Source: Parasponia andersonii (Eukaryota > Streptophyta > Magnoliopsida > Rosales > Cannabaceae). Taken from it: 64,000 nucleotides of DNA. Position 1 is the stretch's first letter, and the number at the start of each line of letters is the position of its first letter. Below the pieces are notes generated by a model, which was given only the letters and a program-made list of their open reading frames with translations, searched no databases and was not told where the DNA came from. Positions 48,830 to 60,206 of the stretch are shown here, piece by piece. Location of the stretch: NCBI GenBank assembly GCA_002914805.1, contig JXTB01000515.1:146134-210133 (forward strand). Direction: 5' to 3'. The translations under genes and the position numbers were made by a program.

Positions 48830-49124
48830 TTGGGTGCACTCCATTGATTGGTGATAGATGTAGTGTTAACATTTATTAAAGAAGAATCATATTTTTGTCT
48901 ATATTGATAATAAAAGTGATGGTTGAGTATATAAAGAATAACCCAACCATAAAACACGGAGCAACAACAGCTATAAAATAAGAAGACTGAAAAAAATAGC
49001 ACCAAACAAAGAAAAGAAAAAATATATCATAACCCAAGCATGCCTCCAAACCAAATAAAGTTTGCTTTCTTGTCTCCACTAAGCTTTGGTCAAACAAAAG
49101 AGAGTTCTAATACTCCTCCTCGAG
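48830..49124 (-). repeat. Possible copia LTR remnant with polypurine tract
   Basis: On the minus strand CTCGAGGAGGAG (49124-49113) resembles a copia polypurine tract and is followed by TATTAGAACTC, close to a TGTTAGAA LTR start; a TATA-like TTTATATACTC lies near 48935. No partner LTR or coding part was found. Confidence 0.3.
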
Positions 49125-49678
49125 TAAACCTAGCAATTCAAGCTGAGTCTAATGGGCTGGCCTGTGGCTTGTTATTATGGCCCATGAGCCGACTCGACCC
49201 AACCCGACCCCTTCATATGATGGCATGAGCTGAGCCTGACCTTGCCCTCAGCACTGAGTTGGGCTTGGAAATCCCAGTAAGGCAGCCTGCTTAGGCCAGG
49301 CCGTCTGTTTTTTTCTTTTTTTTTTTTTGGGCTTAGAATTGTCTAGGCTCTTGTTCACCCTAGCAAGAACGATTCTATTATAGTTGTTAGGCTCAATGGT
49401 ACCATTGGTTCTTTTATGGTTTTTTTGGTTTTCTTTTTATGTTTTAAAATAATTTTTTTTTTAAAAATCTTTTTTTTTTGGGTTAACCTTGATGGAACGA
49501 GGAAAATTTTATTTTAAAAAAAGAACGAAAAAAGAAGTACATCTAATCAGAGGAGGACATAAACCTTACCTTCAAAGTAAAAACTAGAAACCAGATAAGG
49601 AGAAATCAACAAGACCTAAAAATTGGATTTGTAATACAATCATGATAAACTAATGAAGAAAAAAAAAGCAGAAGTAGA

Positions 49679-50443
49679 TCACCACCAAGTGGAACAAACA
49701 ATTGAGAGTACTCTAGAAGCCAATAAATCTGCGACTCGATTACCCTCCTGATAAATGTGTGATACCACAAATTCCATATCCATAATATGACTCAAAGTCC
49801 TAGACCAAGCAAGTCTCCAACAAAAGGGGACTTTTAGAGAACGAGCCATTAAGATTAAAATAATATAAGCCGAATCACTTAGCCAAAGACGCTTCCAACT
49901 ATATCTGTATATAAACTCGATAGCATGAATAGTCACTGCTAATTCAGCTTCAAAAGCGAATCCCACCCTTAAAGAAATAGAAAAATATCCCGTTATAAAT
50001 CCCCTATGAGTATGAAAAATACTTGAGCAACCTGAAAGTCTTGGGCCTCCAAAAGTTGAACTGTCAATATTTACTTTTAACCAACAAGAAAAGGGCGGCC
50101 CCCAAATCTCCCCAATAATGTTAGGAACCTTTCTAGGCCTATCCTTAACTCGGAGCTCTCTTAAAATCAATAGCCCAATTACTGAATTAAACATAAATTC
50201 GGATATCATTGGTTCAGCCTCACGAATTGAATGCAATAAAAGAGTCAAAGTAGTTGAAAAAGTAGGCTTCTTATCCTTGAAAATTACCAAATTCCTAAGG
50301 TACCAAATAATCCAGAAAATAGAAATAACACTAACCTTCCAAAAGAAACTGAGTTGAAGACTTAAAGAAGGATGTTGTGTGTGAATGCAAAGGTCTAAAA
50401 TTTTGCCACTCAAATGAATAGGTATATGAAAAATGGATGACAA
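49679..50443 (-). pseudogene. LINE RNase H domain (RVT_3 type)
   Basis: 254 codons. The RNase H part reads CWLKVNIDSSTFGGPRLSGC (the N-I-D strand holds the first catalytic Asp), FAFEAELAVTIHAIEFIYRY (catalytic Glu), LWLSDSAYIILIL (second Asp), and a C-terminal VVSHIYQEGNRVADLLASR with the expected Asp. This is the ribonuclease H found at the C-terminus of plant L1 ORF2 proteins. The upstream part (WIIWYLRNLVIF) matches the linker. The frame is open, though the rest of ORF2 is broken. Confidence 0.8.
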
Positions 50444-50725
50444 ACCTGACTAAAGCTACCGAGCAAAAGGGCAAGAAAAAAATAAATGCCAAGTGGTCTC
50501 AATCAAAGCCCTATAGAAACAATAATAAGAAGGAAGCTGAAACCTATGAATCATCAAAGAATCAGCAATAGGAAGTCTATCATGAAGAACTCACCAAAAC
50601 AGAGTTGACCTAGAGGGTGGAATAAAAGAAGACTAAATCTGACAACCCTAAGAGGGAGATGTATTATGATTAAAAAGAGAAGTATAGGCCACTGAACAAG
50701 AAACAATGCCATCCAATGACCTTAT

Positions 50726-51902
50726 CTAAAAAAAAACATCTGGACAATCTAAATAAACGACCTTCTCAATCATAGACACAGGAGCAAAAAAATAACTAGA
50801 GAAAGTCGAAGGAAGAGCCCAACCTATGTCAGTGATGAAATTGCCAACAACACTATCCAAAAAAGGCTCAAGGCCCAAATCAAAGGAAACTAGATCAATC
50901 AAAAGAGAGCCTATCCAGTTATTTGTCCAAAGCTTCATCTTTGAATGTCTACCAACCAACCAACGGGACTCCTTACGCAAGTCAATGCACAAGGGGCAAA
51001 GCCCAGGACAAATAGAAGACTTCTTCCACATAAGAACATCACCATTGCTTATAAAGAAGCGAGCATGAAAATAAGCGAATAAATCTAAATCTTTCATTAA
51101 AGTCCTCCATGAAATTTTTTTAGAAGGGCCTTGTTGAGAATAGACAATTCTTAGAGGCATAAACCTCCCTTAACCTTCAGACGATAACAAAGCTTCCATG
51201 AAACTTGTGTAGGCTTTCTATGTAGAACAAATCTTGACCATATAAAATTCCGGATAGCAGACATCAATTTACACAACAAAGAACTCGACAACTTATACAT
51301 TTGGAAAGAGTGAATGAGCAAACCATAGATGACTGATTCAACCAAAGCTATACGACTGGCCATAGAAAGAGACAAACCTATCTAACACTAGAATCTAGCT
51401 AGAATTGTATCCATTTAGGGAATCAACCAATGTTGTCTATAAGCTCCTACAAACAAGAGAACCCCTAGATATTGTGAAGAATCACTTCCTCACTTTATAT
51501 AATAAATAGAAATTAGATCTCTACTTCTGGCATTTAAAACCTAACCTAAAAAAGACATAAGATTCATCCCAGTTTATCAACTGACCTGAAGTAATACATA
51601 TAACTCAAAAGCAAAATGAATGACCCTCAAATTCTTAGAAGAAGCTCTACAGAAAATAAGGACATCATCTGCATATAAGAAATAAGTTAATGCTTCTTTA
51701 TCCTTAGTGGAGAAATTGAGTCAATGGCACTAGAACAAAAAAGATGACATAAGTATGTATTTAGAAAATCTTCGGCCAGATAAAAATGAGGCGATGACAA
51801 GGGATCACCTTGGCTAACTCCTCGATAACAAAAAAATACCTCTTTGGTGAACCATCTAGAAGCACAAACATAAATACAAAATGAAAGATAGTTGAGATGC
51901 AA
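50726..51902 (-). pseudogene. LINE reverse transcriptase C-terminus and zinc-finger-like region
   Basis: The motif GVSQGDPLSSPHFYLAEDF lies at about 51830-51775, and the RT active site YADD follows near 51683-51672 in another frame. From 51160 down, LRIVYSQQGPSKKISWRTLM and WKKSSICPGLCPLC give the zf-RVT-like Cys-rich region that precedes RNase H in L1 ORF2. Frame changes and stops lie at about 51650-51380. Confidence 0.7.
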
Positions 51903-51935
51903 TCACAAAGTCAAAGAAAAGCCAAAGAAGTGCTG

Positions 51936-52186
51936 GACATACTAGTTTTTCATGCTTTGTAAAGAAAAATGCATATTTTGGTGGAAAACTAGCTTGGGTA
52001 ACAAAAGAATTTAGAACTAATACTCAAGGACCCAAATTAGTATGGGTATCAAAAATCAAAGTTTAATTCTTACTTGTAAGTACAAAAGAAGAAGAACTTT
52101 TGGTTCTTAGATAGTGGTTACTCCAAACACATGACCGGAGACTACTCTTTGCTCTTATCATTCACAAAAAGAAGTGGAGGACATAT
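51936..52186 (+). pseudogene. SIRE-like gag end and protease start, left of the insertion
   Basis: The frame reads GHTSFSCF (end of a CCHC knuckle), AYFGGKLAWVTKE, GPKLVWVSKIKV (the typical gag C-terminus of this lineage), a stop, then in the protease frame WFLDSGYSKHMTGDYSLL with D-S-G at 52110-52118; the next residue, usually Cys, is Tyr. The protease continues at 53815 after the inserted LTR. Confidence 0.7.
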
Positions 52187-53814
52187 TGTTGGAATAATGT
52201 CCTATAAAGTAGTTTATTGTTTAGACATTATAAACAATATTTATTGGATCATTTAGTATCTATTTTTTATTAATAAATTCCATATTATGAATTTCTATTT
52301 CATTTATGTCCCATTGATATACATGTGATGTATATGTTTATCTTATGCAAACATTTAAAAGATTCCAAGACATGAAATGAGTAATAAAGAATTATTCGTA
52401 TGATGAGATCATATGTGGGAGACATTATATTATTTATTTCATTATGTCTAAATTAAATTGTTTGGATTCTGTATATTGAAGATGGAATACTTTACTATGT
52501 CATAGCATATAATATTATCTATTTAATTAATAAAGTCTCTAATTATCGAAGTGAGTCTTCGGATAGAAACACTAGTGTATTATAAGAAAGTTATAACAAC
52601 ATCAAACAGGACCTAATGAATTAGAATTTGAGGTTAAGTGCCATAACTCAAATTTCTAATTTTACTAATCTAGCACTATTATAGAAGACCTTAATCCTAG
52701 TGATTAACGAACTTACTTTCATGTGTTTTGTCTTTTTGAGTTACTAAAGGACTAGTTCCAATTTATTGTTCGAACTCCGGTATCTTGGAAGATAAGGTAT
52801 ATAAAATATGTAGAATGTTTTTCATGATGGACACCATGTATATGATGTCACTCTGAGTTTTTTCAAGTACTTGGATAATACAAACCAGGGCCCTGGTATT
52901 CACTATGTGAATTTGACTGTGTTGGTATAAGCAGATACAAATACCATAGTCAACTATAATGGCAACTCAAAGGTAAATATGTACTAGTGGGGTAATACGG
53001 TATTTTTACCCTACTAGTACGACATTGTATTGGGGGTATGTCTACAGGTATAGTATATGCTAAATAAATCAAACTAATTAATTGTTAATAAGCTTCACAG
53101 AAAATAAATGACATTTAGTCCAAGAGTTCAATATTGGGCCTATAGTGGTGTGGCCCAATAATGATGGACAAGGCCCAATCATAATTAAGAGTTAATTATG
53201 ATAGTGAGTATATGGTCTATTGGAGCTTAGGCATTATGGATCCATCTGATCCCCTGTTTAGCTTAAATTAAAGCTTAATAGTCATTTGATGATTAGTTGA
53301 GCCCAACAAGCCCATTAGGGTTTACTAATCTCTCTATAGTTAAGAGAAAAGTTCTCTAATAACCAGACACAATAGTTATACGTGAAATATCCCCTTGAGA
53401 AGAAAGTGTCACACGAAAAATAGAGAGAGAGAAAGCAGAGAAAATTGGCCACCACTAAGGATTCACTGTCCTTGGAGTTTCGGCCATCCTAGAGAAATTG
53501 ATTCGAGGAGATTGTCTTTTTGTTTATCTGCGGATCTCTTTGTTGGGAATTAAGAAGGTGACCACCCACCGGATCAATTAAATGAATTTTGAGAATAGAC
53601 GGGAAGACGAGAAGATTGTGGAGTGAATCTGGGTATTGTTCTTGTCTAGATCAAGAGTTAATTTATGTTAGATCATGATCCGAAACGTTTTGTAAAAAAA
53701 AAAAATTTTAAACGACCAATTCCGCTACATTTCTTGATTTTACAAAACTATGGTATTCTTGAAAATAGTTTTATGAAAATATTTTCAAGAAATTTATTTC
53801 AGCTAACACCAGCA
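52187..53814 (+). repeat. Solo LTR (copia, Angela/BARE-like start) nested in the SIRE-like protease
   Basis: Starts TGTTGGAATAATGTCC and ends CACCAGCA. Flanking bases are CATAT (52182-52186) and CATGT (53815-53819); removing the insert plus one flank restores the host reading frame at the Gly-His-Val codons, so the original target was CATGT and the left copy has one substitution. Length 1,628. No coding region is present, so it is a solo LTR left by LTR-LTR recombination. The start matches the LTR at 63650 and resembles the TGTTGGAAATATGCCC start of BARE/Angela elements; the lineage is an inference. Confidence 0.85.
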
Positions 53815-54990
53815 CATGTCACATTTGGAGACAACACTAAAAGCAAGATTTTGGGTATAGGTAACATTGGTATTACATACTTACCCATTATAGAAAATGT
53901 TTTGCTTATTGATAGTCTTAAACACAATTTGCTTAGTATAAGTCAACTTTGTGATAAAGGTTATAGAGTCATTTTTGAGTCTTCCAAATGCTTTATTGAG
54001 GATACTTGTTCAAAAGAAAATATTTTTGAAGGGAAAAGAAAAGACAATGTTTACATTATTGATATTGAAAAATATTTTAGTTAAGATAAATATTTTTTGG
54101 CTTTAAAAGATGATTCTTGGTTTTGGCATAGAAGACTTGGACATGCTAGCATGAATACTATTTCTAAGTATTCAAAGAAAAACCTTGTTAGTGGTTTACC
54201 GAGTTTACTTTTTGAAAAAGACAAGGTGTATGATGCATGCTAATTTGGAAAACATGTAAAAAACTCTTTTAAATCCAAAAACATCATTACTATTTCTAGA
54301 CCCTTGCAACTACTTCACATGTGCTAGTCTTGGTGGAAAACATTATGCCTTTGTGATAGTTGATGATATTTTAAGATTAACTTGGGTTCTATTTATTACT
54401 CATAAAAACAATGTTTTAAATGTACTTACTATTTTTCGTAAGAAAGTGCAAAATGAAAAAGGCTACACCATCATATCTATTACAAGTGATCATGGTGGTC
54501 AGTTCAAAAATGATGAAATGGAAGCTTTTTGTTATAAAAATGCTTTTGATCATAATTTTTCTGCTCCTAGAACTCCACAACAAAATGGAGTTGTAGAAAG
54601 AAAGAATAGAACCTTACAAGAAATGGTACGAAGCATGCTAAATGAAAATGGTTTGCCAAAATATTTTTGGGCCGAAGCGGTAAGTACCGCTTGTTATATT
54701 GTGAATAGAGTTATGATAAGGCCAATCTTGAACAAGACACCTTATGAGCTTTGGAAAGGTAGAAAACCCAACATTGGTTATTTAAAAGTTTTTGGTTGTA
54801 AATGTTTTATTTTGAATACTAAAGATAATTTGGGTAAATTTGATTCAAAATCTGATGTTGGTATTTTTCTTAGATATTCTACAACTAGTAAAGCTTATAG
54901 AGTTTTCAACAAAAGAATATTGATAGTAGAAAAATCTATGCATGTAGTTTTGATGAATCTAACACTCTCCATGAGGGGAGAAATATAGCT
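53815..54990 (+). pseudogene. SIRE-like protease end and integrase
   Basis: Continues from the protease: VTFGDNTKSKILGIGNIG and LLSISQLCDKGYRVIFESS (53820-54000). A pre-integrase part follows with WFWHRRLGHAS-like wording (about 54115-54150) and a broken C-x-x-C knuckle (stop at 54241). The integrase core is open over 54353-54988: VDDILRLTWVLFI, SITSDHGGQFKNDEMEAF and PQQNGVVERKNRTLQEM, i.e. D-D-E, then YELWKGRKPNIGYLKVFGCK. Only a few stops separate the pieces. Confidence 0.85.
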
Positions 54991-55169
54991 GATGATGATA
55001 TTGTAGGTTTGGAACAAAGCTTAAATGAATTAAGTGTCAATGAAAGATCAAATGAAGAAGAAGACATCCAACTACAACAAGACAAAAGTCTTAAGGAAGA
55101 AAAATGCGACAATGGTAATATTTTAATTATTCCTCAAGATTTAAAATTTAGTCATGTCCATCCTACAAG

Positions 55170-56767
55170 GTGTCACAACTAGAGCATCACTTAGAAATAT
55201 TTGCAACAACTTAGCTTTCCTTTTTCAAATTGAACCCAAAAATTTTAAAAATGCCAAAAAAGATGAATTTTGGATTTTAGCAATGCAAGAGGAGCTAAAT
55301 CAGTTTGAAAGAAGTGATATATGGTAATTAGTTCCAAGACCTAGTGATCATTCAGTTATTGGAACAAAATGGGTCTTTAGAAACAAATTAGATGATCATG
55401 GGGTGATTGTGCGAAACAAGGCTAGATTAGTGGCCCAAGGTTTCAATCAAGAAGAAGGTATCGATAATGAAGAAACCTTTGCACCCATAGCAAGATTGGA
55501 ATCCATTAGAATGCTCTTAGCATTTGCATGCCATAAGAATTTTATTCTTTACCAAATGGATGTTAAGAGCGCATTTTTAAATGGATATATTTTAGAAGAA
55601 GTTTATGTAACCCAACCCCCCGGTTTTCAAAATCATACATATCCAGATCATGTTTACAAATTGAAAAAGACTTTATATGGTCTATAATAAGCTCCTAGAG
55701 CTTGGTATGATAGATTAAAAAATTTTTTGATTTCAAATAAGTTTTCAATGGGAAAAGCGGATACTACTCTTTTTATTAAGAAGAAAGGGGTGGACATGAT
55801 AATTGTACAAATCTATGTTGACGATATTATATTTAGAGCCATTGATATTTATCTATGTGAAGAATTCTCTAAGTGCATGCATAGTGAATTTGAGATGAGT
55901 ATGATGGGAGAATTGAACTTCTTCCTTGGACTTCAAATAAAACAATCCAAAGAAGGAATCTTCATCAATCAAGCAAAGTACATCAAAAAGCTACTCAAGA
56001 AGTTTGATCTTGAACATTCAAAACCAATGAAGACACCAATGAGCTCGTCAATCAAGCTTGACAAAGATGAAAGCGGTAAAGTGGTAGATATTACTAAATA
56101 TCAAAGTGTGATCGGATCCTTACTTTATCTTACCCCTAGTAGACCAGATATCACATTTAGTGTTTGTCTATGTGCTAGATATCAATCTAATCCTAAATTA
56201 TCCCATCTTAGTGCGGTTAAATGTATTTTAAAATATTTGCATGGCACTATGAATATAGGATTATGGTATCCTAAAGGCACACACTTTAATATCTCAAGTT
56301 ATTCAGATGCAGATTTTGCCAGTTGTAAAACCAATCAAAAGAGCATAAGTGGTACTTGTCACTTTTTGGGATACTCACTAGTTTCTTGGTTTAGCAAGAA
56401 ACAAAATTCAATTGCTCTTTCCACCACCAAAGCGGAGTATCTATCCGCGGCTAATTGTTGCGCACAAATTCTTTGGATGAAACAAACACTTTTAGATTTT
56501 GGTATGAAATTTGCACATGTGCCTATTAAATGTGACAACACTAGTGCTATAAACTTATCTAAAAATTCTATTTTGCATTCACGAGCTAAGCACATTGATA
56601 TAAGACACCATTTCCTTCGTGATCATATGCAAAAAGGTGATGTTTCTCTTGAATTTGTCTCCATTGAAAAACAACTAGCAGACAATTTTACAAAACCTCT
56701 TGGTGAAGAACAATTTTGTATGATTAGAAGAGAACTTAACATGCTTGATTTTGATGAAATTTCCTAA
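55170..56767 (+). pseudogene. SIRE-like reverse transcriptase and RNase H
   Basis: RT blocks: WVFRNKLDDHG (55370), NKARLVAQGFNQEEGID (55405-55460), MDVKSAFLNGYILEEVYV (55556-55610), and after a stop at 55684 the active site YVDD (55814-55825). RNase H and its lead-in lie in the 346-codon open run 55727-56767, with SLLYLTPSRPDITFSV, YSDADFASCKTNQKSISG, LSTTKAEYLSAANCC, CDNTSAINLSKN and AKHIDIRHHFLRDH. The stop at 56765-56767 is the natural pol end. This is the least damaged pol part in the window. Confidence 0.9.
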
Positions 56768-56896
56768 TTTTTCTTTGTCATATTTTTTTTAATCTTTATC
56801 CCTTCTCATTTTATTTGACAAAATCTGAAACTCTCAATTAATTCATAAAAAATATGTATTTTCTTTGTGTTTTCGCTAAATCTAAAATTTTTCAGA

Positions 56897-57033
56897 TTTT
56901 GGTCGACCAAACTTGGTCGACCAAAACTGATGGTTGCTTTAGACATGCGAAGCTATGCTGTTTTGCTGATTTTCAGATTTTGGTCGATCAAATTTAATTT
57001 TGGTCGACCAAAATTAAAATTAGTCGACCAAAA
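56897..57033 (+). repeat. Cluster of GGTCGACC palindromes in the pol-ORF3 spacer
   Basis: TTTTGGTCGACCAAA occurs at 56897-56911, again as TTGGTCGACCAAAA at 56913-56926, then as variants at 56980-56991, 57000-57012 and 57021-57033. Two of them follow the same words TTTTCAGATTTTGG. The motif recurs in the element's LTR (59355-59366 and 59450-59460). The spacer 56768-57299 otherwise has no coding region. Confidence 0.7.
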
Positions 57034-57299
57034 CTGTTCGTAACCTGTTTTTCTAAGCCCGAACTGAGATAGTTTTTATGGTCTTTCCTTTGTGTTTCCT
57101 CTTATCCCTCTCACTCGAAACTCTTATCCCTTGAATGAAAATACTAACCCTTTATCCTCTTTGCTTCTAATCTTGAAACTATGAGTTTTTACTTCAATTT
57201 CTTCAATATTTCATCCTTTCTCCCTCTAAACCGGTTTTGCTCCTTCCAATTTTGTGATCAATCTGCCTGTTCCTTCTCTCTTTCTTGCACAAATCTGTG

Positions 57300-58430
57300 A
57301 TGCCATTCAAAGCTCGTGCCAACAAGAGGTCAGGGAAGAATGACATCGGAGAAGAAGATGAAAGGAGATCAAAATCAAGATTTGACACTCCTCTTTTCAC
57401 TAATCCTAGAATTATTGACGATTTCCAAAATAATTTTACTAAGAGGGCTTTAGTGAATGGAAGAAGTGTGGATTGGATAGCTATAGAAAAACTAGTAGGT
57501 TGGAGACATATATTTCATAGGATGGGTTGGGTTTCCTTTTCTAGCATTAATGGATTTACTTACCCTAGGTTCGTAAAAGGTTTCTATGCTGCTATGAATC
57601 TAAAGAGTGAAGTTCATGGAATCACTTGTACTTTTAAAGGGAAGGTTATTGAAATGAATGTGAGTGATCTTTGTGCTAATCTAGAAATACCCAATGAATG
57701 TGGTCATCCAATTGATCTTATTGGAGATTTTGATGAGGTGACAACTTTGAAAAATCTAACTAGGGATGGAAATTATTGTCCAAATTGTACCGCTAATCAT
57801 TTGAATGTTCATAGTAGACTCCTTCACCACTATATCACCTACAATATTCTTTCTCGTACTGGCCATAGAGAGATAGTCAATCCTCTTGATATTTTCCTGA
57901 TTAACTCTATAGTCATAGGGAAAGCTATAAATTTAGGACATATCCTTATGACCCAAATGAGGGAAGCTGGTTCTAAGAAGATGGGGTGTCTTCCTTATGG
58001 AATGGTGCTTACTCAAATCTTTGATCATTTTGAAATTCCTCTTCATAATGAGTCTGTCAAAGAAAAACCAATGTCTCCTTATGATAGAACTGCTGTCGAG
58101 CACATGCATTGGTTCTTTAATGAGACCAACGGTACTTGGTCATACAAGGGGCCCGAAAAGGCCGGTGATCCTAGTGTACCCATTGAGACTCATGATTATG
58201 GTGATAATAAGGAAGGTGACCCATCTACTGCTCGTACAACTCCTCCCATGTTTTAACTTTAAAGAAGCATTTCAACTTATGAATGCTCGCTTAGACACTC
58301 TTGTTGTGCACTTTAATGTATTCAAGGAAGATCATGGTAGGCAAATTCAAGCTCTTCAAAACTCTCAACAAGCACAGTTTGATCGCCTCTTTGCACACCA
58401 ACAAGAGATATGGAACTATATTTTTTAAGG
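57300..58430 (+). pseudogene. Extra ORF of the SIRE-like element (plant transposon-associated protein, coiled-coil C-terminus)
   Basis: Open from MPFKARANKRSGKND to a stop at 58254-58256; the natural C-terminus follows in a second frame (about 58257-58428), so one small frameshift lies near 58250. The N-terminal part is basic. The middle (about residues 30-260) carries RFVKGFYAAMNLKSEVHG and CTFKGKVIEMNVSDLCANLE with a histidine/cysteine-rich stretch near NYCPNCTANHLNVHSRLLHH, wording of the so-called putative plant transposon protein domain often found beside plant retroelements. The C-terminal part (FQLMNARLDTLVVHFNVF, QIQALQNSQQAQFDRLFAHQ) is a likely coiled coil. In SIRE this position holds the env-like ORF, but I see no signal peptide and no clear membrane segment, so an envelope role is not supported. 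Its start could also be the ATG at 57285. Confidence 0.65.
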
Positions 58431-58830
58431 ACAAAATCCTCCTCCATCCTAGAGTCCTTCTCTTGCTTATTTACTTATGCTTTGCATGTTCTTTTATGAT
58501 ATGCTAGTCTTTTATGGTGTGTTAATATGTTATTTTTGAATCTTTTTGAACTCTCTTTATATGTCTTCTTATTATGGATGATGGAACCTTATGTGAGACC
58601 TATTATTTCTCTTGGTGCATTCAATTCCTTTTGCTGATTTCAAAGGGGGAGAAAATATTCATGATTTTTGTTACTTAATGTATGCATAATTTGAGTTAAA
58701 AAAGGGAAGATTTTTCTTAAATTTCCATGTAGATATTGAGAGAGAGTTTATAAAAATAATGGTAAGGTCATGAATGCTAATTAAATTGTATCATTATTTT
58801 TATCTCAAAAATCAATGTTTGTTATCATCA

Positions 58831-60200
58831 AAAAGGGGGAGATTGTTAACCTATGTGGCTTTCAATCTTATCTTATTTTGATAATAACAAATATATGATT
58901 TAGTTACTAATAACTGGCTTGAGTATGTAGTTTTGAAATTGAAAAAGAAATTGATAAAATTCAAGAAATGAAGTTCTCAAGAATAGAGCATCCTTGATAA
59001 ACCTCGAAAGATGAAGATGAATATGAAGACTCAAGATTCAAGACTAACTCTAAATAGGTTAAAATTTATTTCCTAGTCTTGTACTTGATTTATTGCATTG
59101 CACAAAATACTCTCTTTGATATGGCTTAAAAATCTTTCAAATAATTTTTCAAATGAATCTTCAAAGAATTAGCTAAACTTTAAATCCATTGATTATTTGA
59201 AAAAAAATATCATTTCTAATCTAGTCCAAATATTCTCAAAAGTATATTTTCTTAAAATTAAATTATCTTGAAAAAGGAAGTTTTAAAGAACGACCAAATT
59301 AGTTCAAAGAAACAAAAAATTCTTTGTTTCTAACTGATTTTTGTCGACAAGGTTTGGTCGACCAAAATAAAGGCCAAAAATGGCCATTGGAGCTGAACTG
59401 GCATTTCAGACTCTAACGACTAGTTTTTTAATCAACCAAAAATATTTTTAGTCGACCAAAATTCTGGCAACAAGATACCAACGGTCGAATACGGCTAGTT
59501 TTTGAAGATGCATTTAAATAGAGCCAAGTTTGATGACTTAGATAGTGAGAATATGAACCTATATTGATACCCAATCAGTTTTTAAGTGCAAGAGGTCTTT
59601 TTTACTCAACTATAACTTTCAAATCTATTTGAGCCATTCCTAGAGCATCGTTTGTGCATTGTTTTCAAATCACCTAAGCTTATCTTGTATTATTTCTTTG
59701 AGAGGTGATTCTTTGAGTGAGTGTTCACTTGTATTTTCATAAAAACATTATTGACAGGTGAGGTTGGCACCGAAGTCATAAACAACCCGGTATAGGTGAG
59801 GTTGACACCGGATTCTAAATAATCTGTGGTTAGGCGTAATAGAGACGGATTCAAAACTATTGTAAAGGCATGGGTGTGTCTAAGTAAAAATCACTCCGGA
59901 TTGTACAAGGGGTCGGTCAAGCCTATAATCTTGATCCGATAGTGGAAAGCTCAAAGCAAGTTACGGAGAGCCGGGGACATAGGTAAACCATCGTGTTTGT
60001 CGAATCTCGTAAAAATAACGTCTGTATCTCTCTATCCCTATCTCTTTAATTTATTTACTTTGATATTGTGCTTATTTATTTTCTATTTTTACTTGCCCCA
60101 TTCATTATTTACTCAATCATGTTACTTTATTCAAAAAGTTTGTAAAAGTCTTAAAACCTAATTCACCCTCCCTCTTGGGTTAGCTGTTCTTGGGACAACA
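58831..60200 (+). repeat. Polypurine tract and 3' LTR of the SIRE-like element
   Basis: AAAAAGGGGGAGA is followed by TGTTAACCTATGTGG (LTR start, 58844); the LTR ends TTGGGACAACA at 60200, giving about 1,357 bases with TG...CA ends. It contains GGTCGACC at 59357-59364 and a half-version at 59451. No 5' LTR exists in the window for comparison. Confidence 0.7.
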
Positions 60201-60206
60201 GAATGT

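Larger units (their letters stand above)
46721..49479. other. AT-rich, low-complexity intergenic DNA
   Basis: No gene is supported. It contains an (AT)n run at 47218-47242 and long A/T homopolymers, and words such as CGGGTATT and CAGAACGGG (46850, 47565) typical of dispersed plant repeats. The short frames here are shadows of T-rich sequence. Confidence 0.5.
49480..51930 (-). mobile_element. LINE (L1-type non-LTR retrotransposon), 5'-truncated
   Basis: Minus strand, with the order end of reverse transcriptase, zf-RVT-type region, RNase H. A poly-T run at about 49468-49479 corresponds to the poly-A tail at the 3' end of the element. The endonuclease and most of RT are missing at the other end (51930), where the sequence switches to a copia element. 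5' truncation is usual for LINEs. Several stops and frameshifts make it inactive. Confidence 0.8.
51933..60200 (+). mobile_element. SIRE/Maximus-like Ty1/copia element, 5'-truncated, with an extra ORF
   Basis: Plus strand. It begins inside the gag zinc knuckle next to the LINE end, then has protease, integrase, RT and RNase H, a 0.53 kb spacer, an additional ORF (57300-58430), a polypurine tract AAAAAGGGGGAGA (58831-58843) and a 1.36 kb 3' LTR (58844-60200). An extra ORF between pol and the 3' LTR, a long LTR and this purine tract are features of the SIRE/Maximus lineage. The 5' LTR and most of gag are missing. A 1,628-base solo LTR of another family interrupts the protease region. Confidence 0.8.

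Noticed and set aside
53665-53814. N-terminal part of the 139-codon frame that continues into the copia protease
   Set aside because: These bases belong to the end of the inserted solo LTR; only the part after 53815 is copia protease.
57300-58430. Calling the extra SIRE-like ORF an envelope gene by position
   Set aside because: No signal peptide or clear membrane segment is seen; position alone is not enough.
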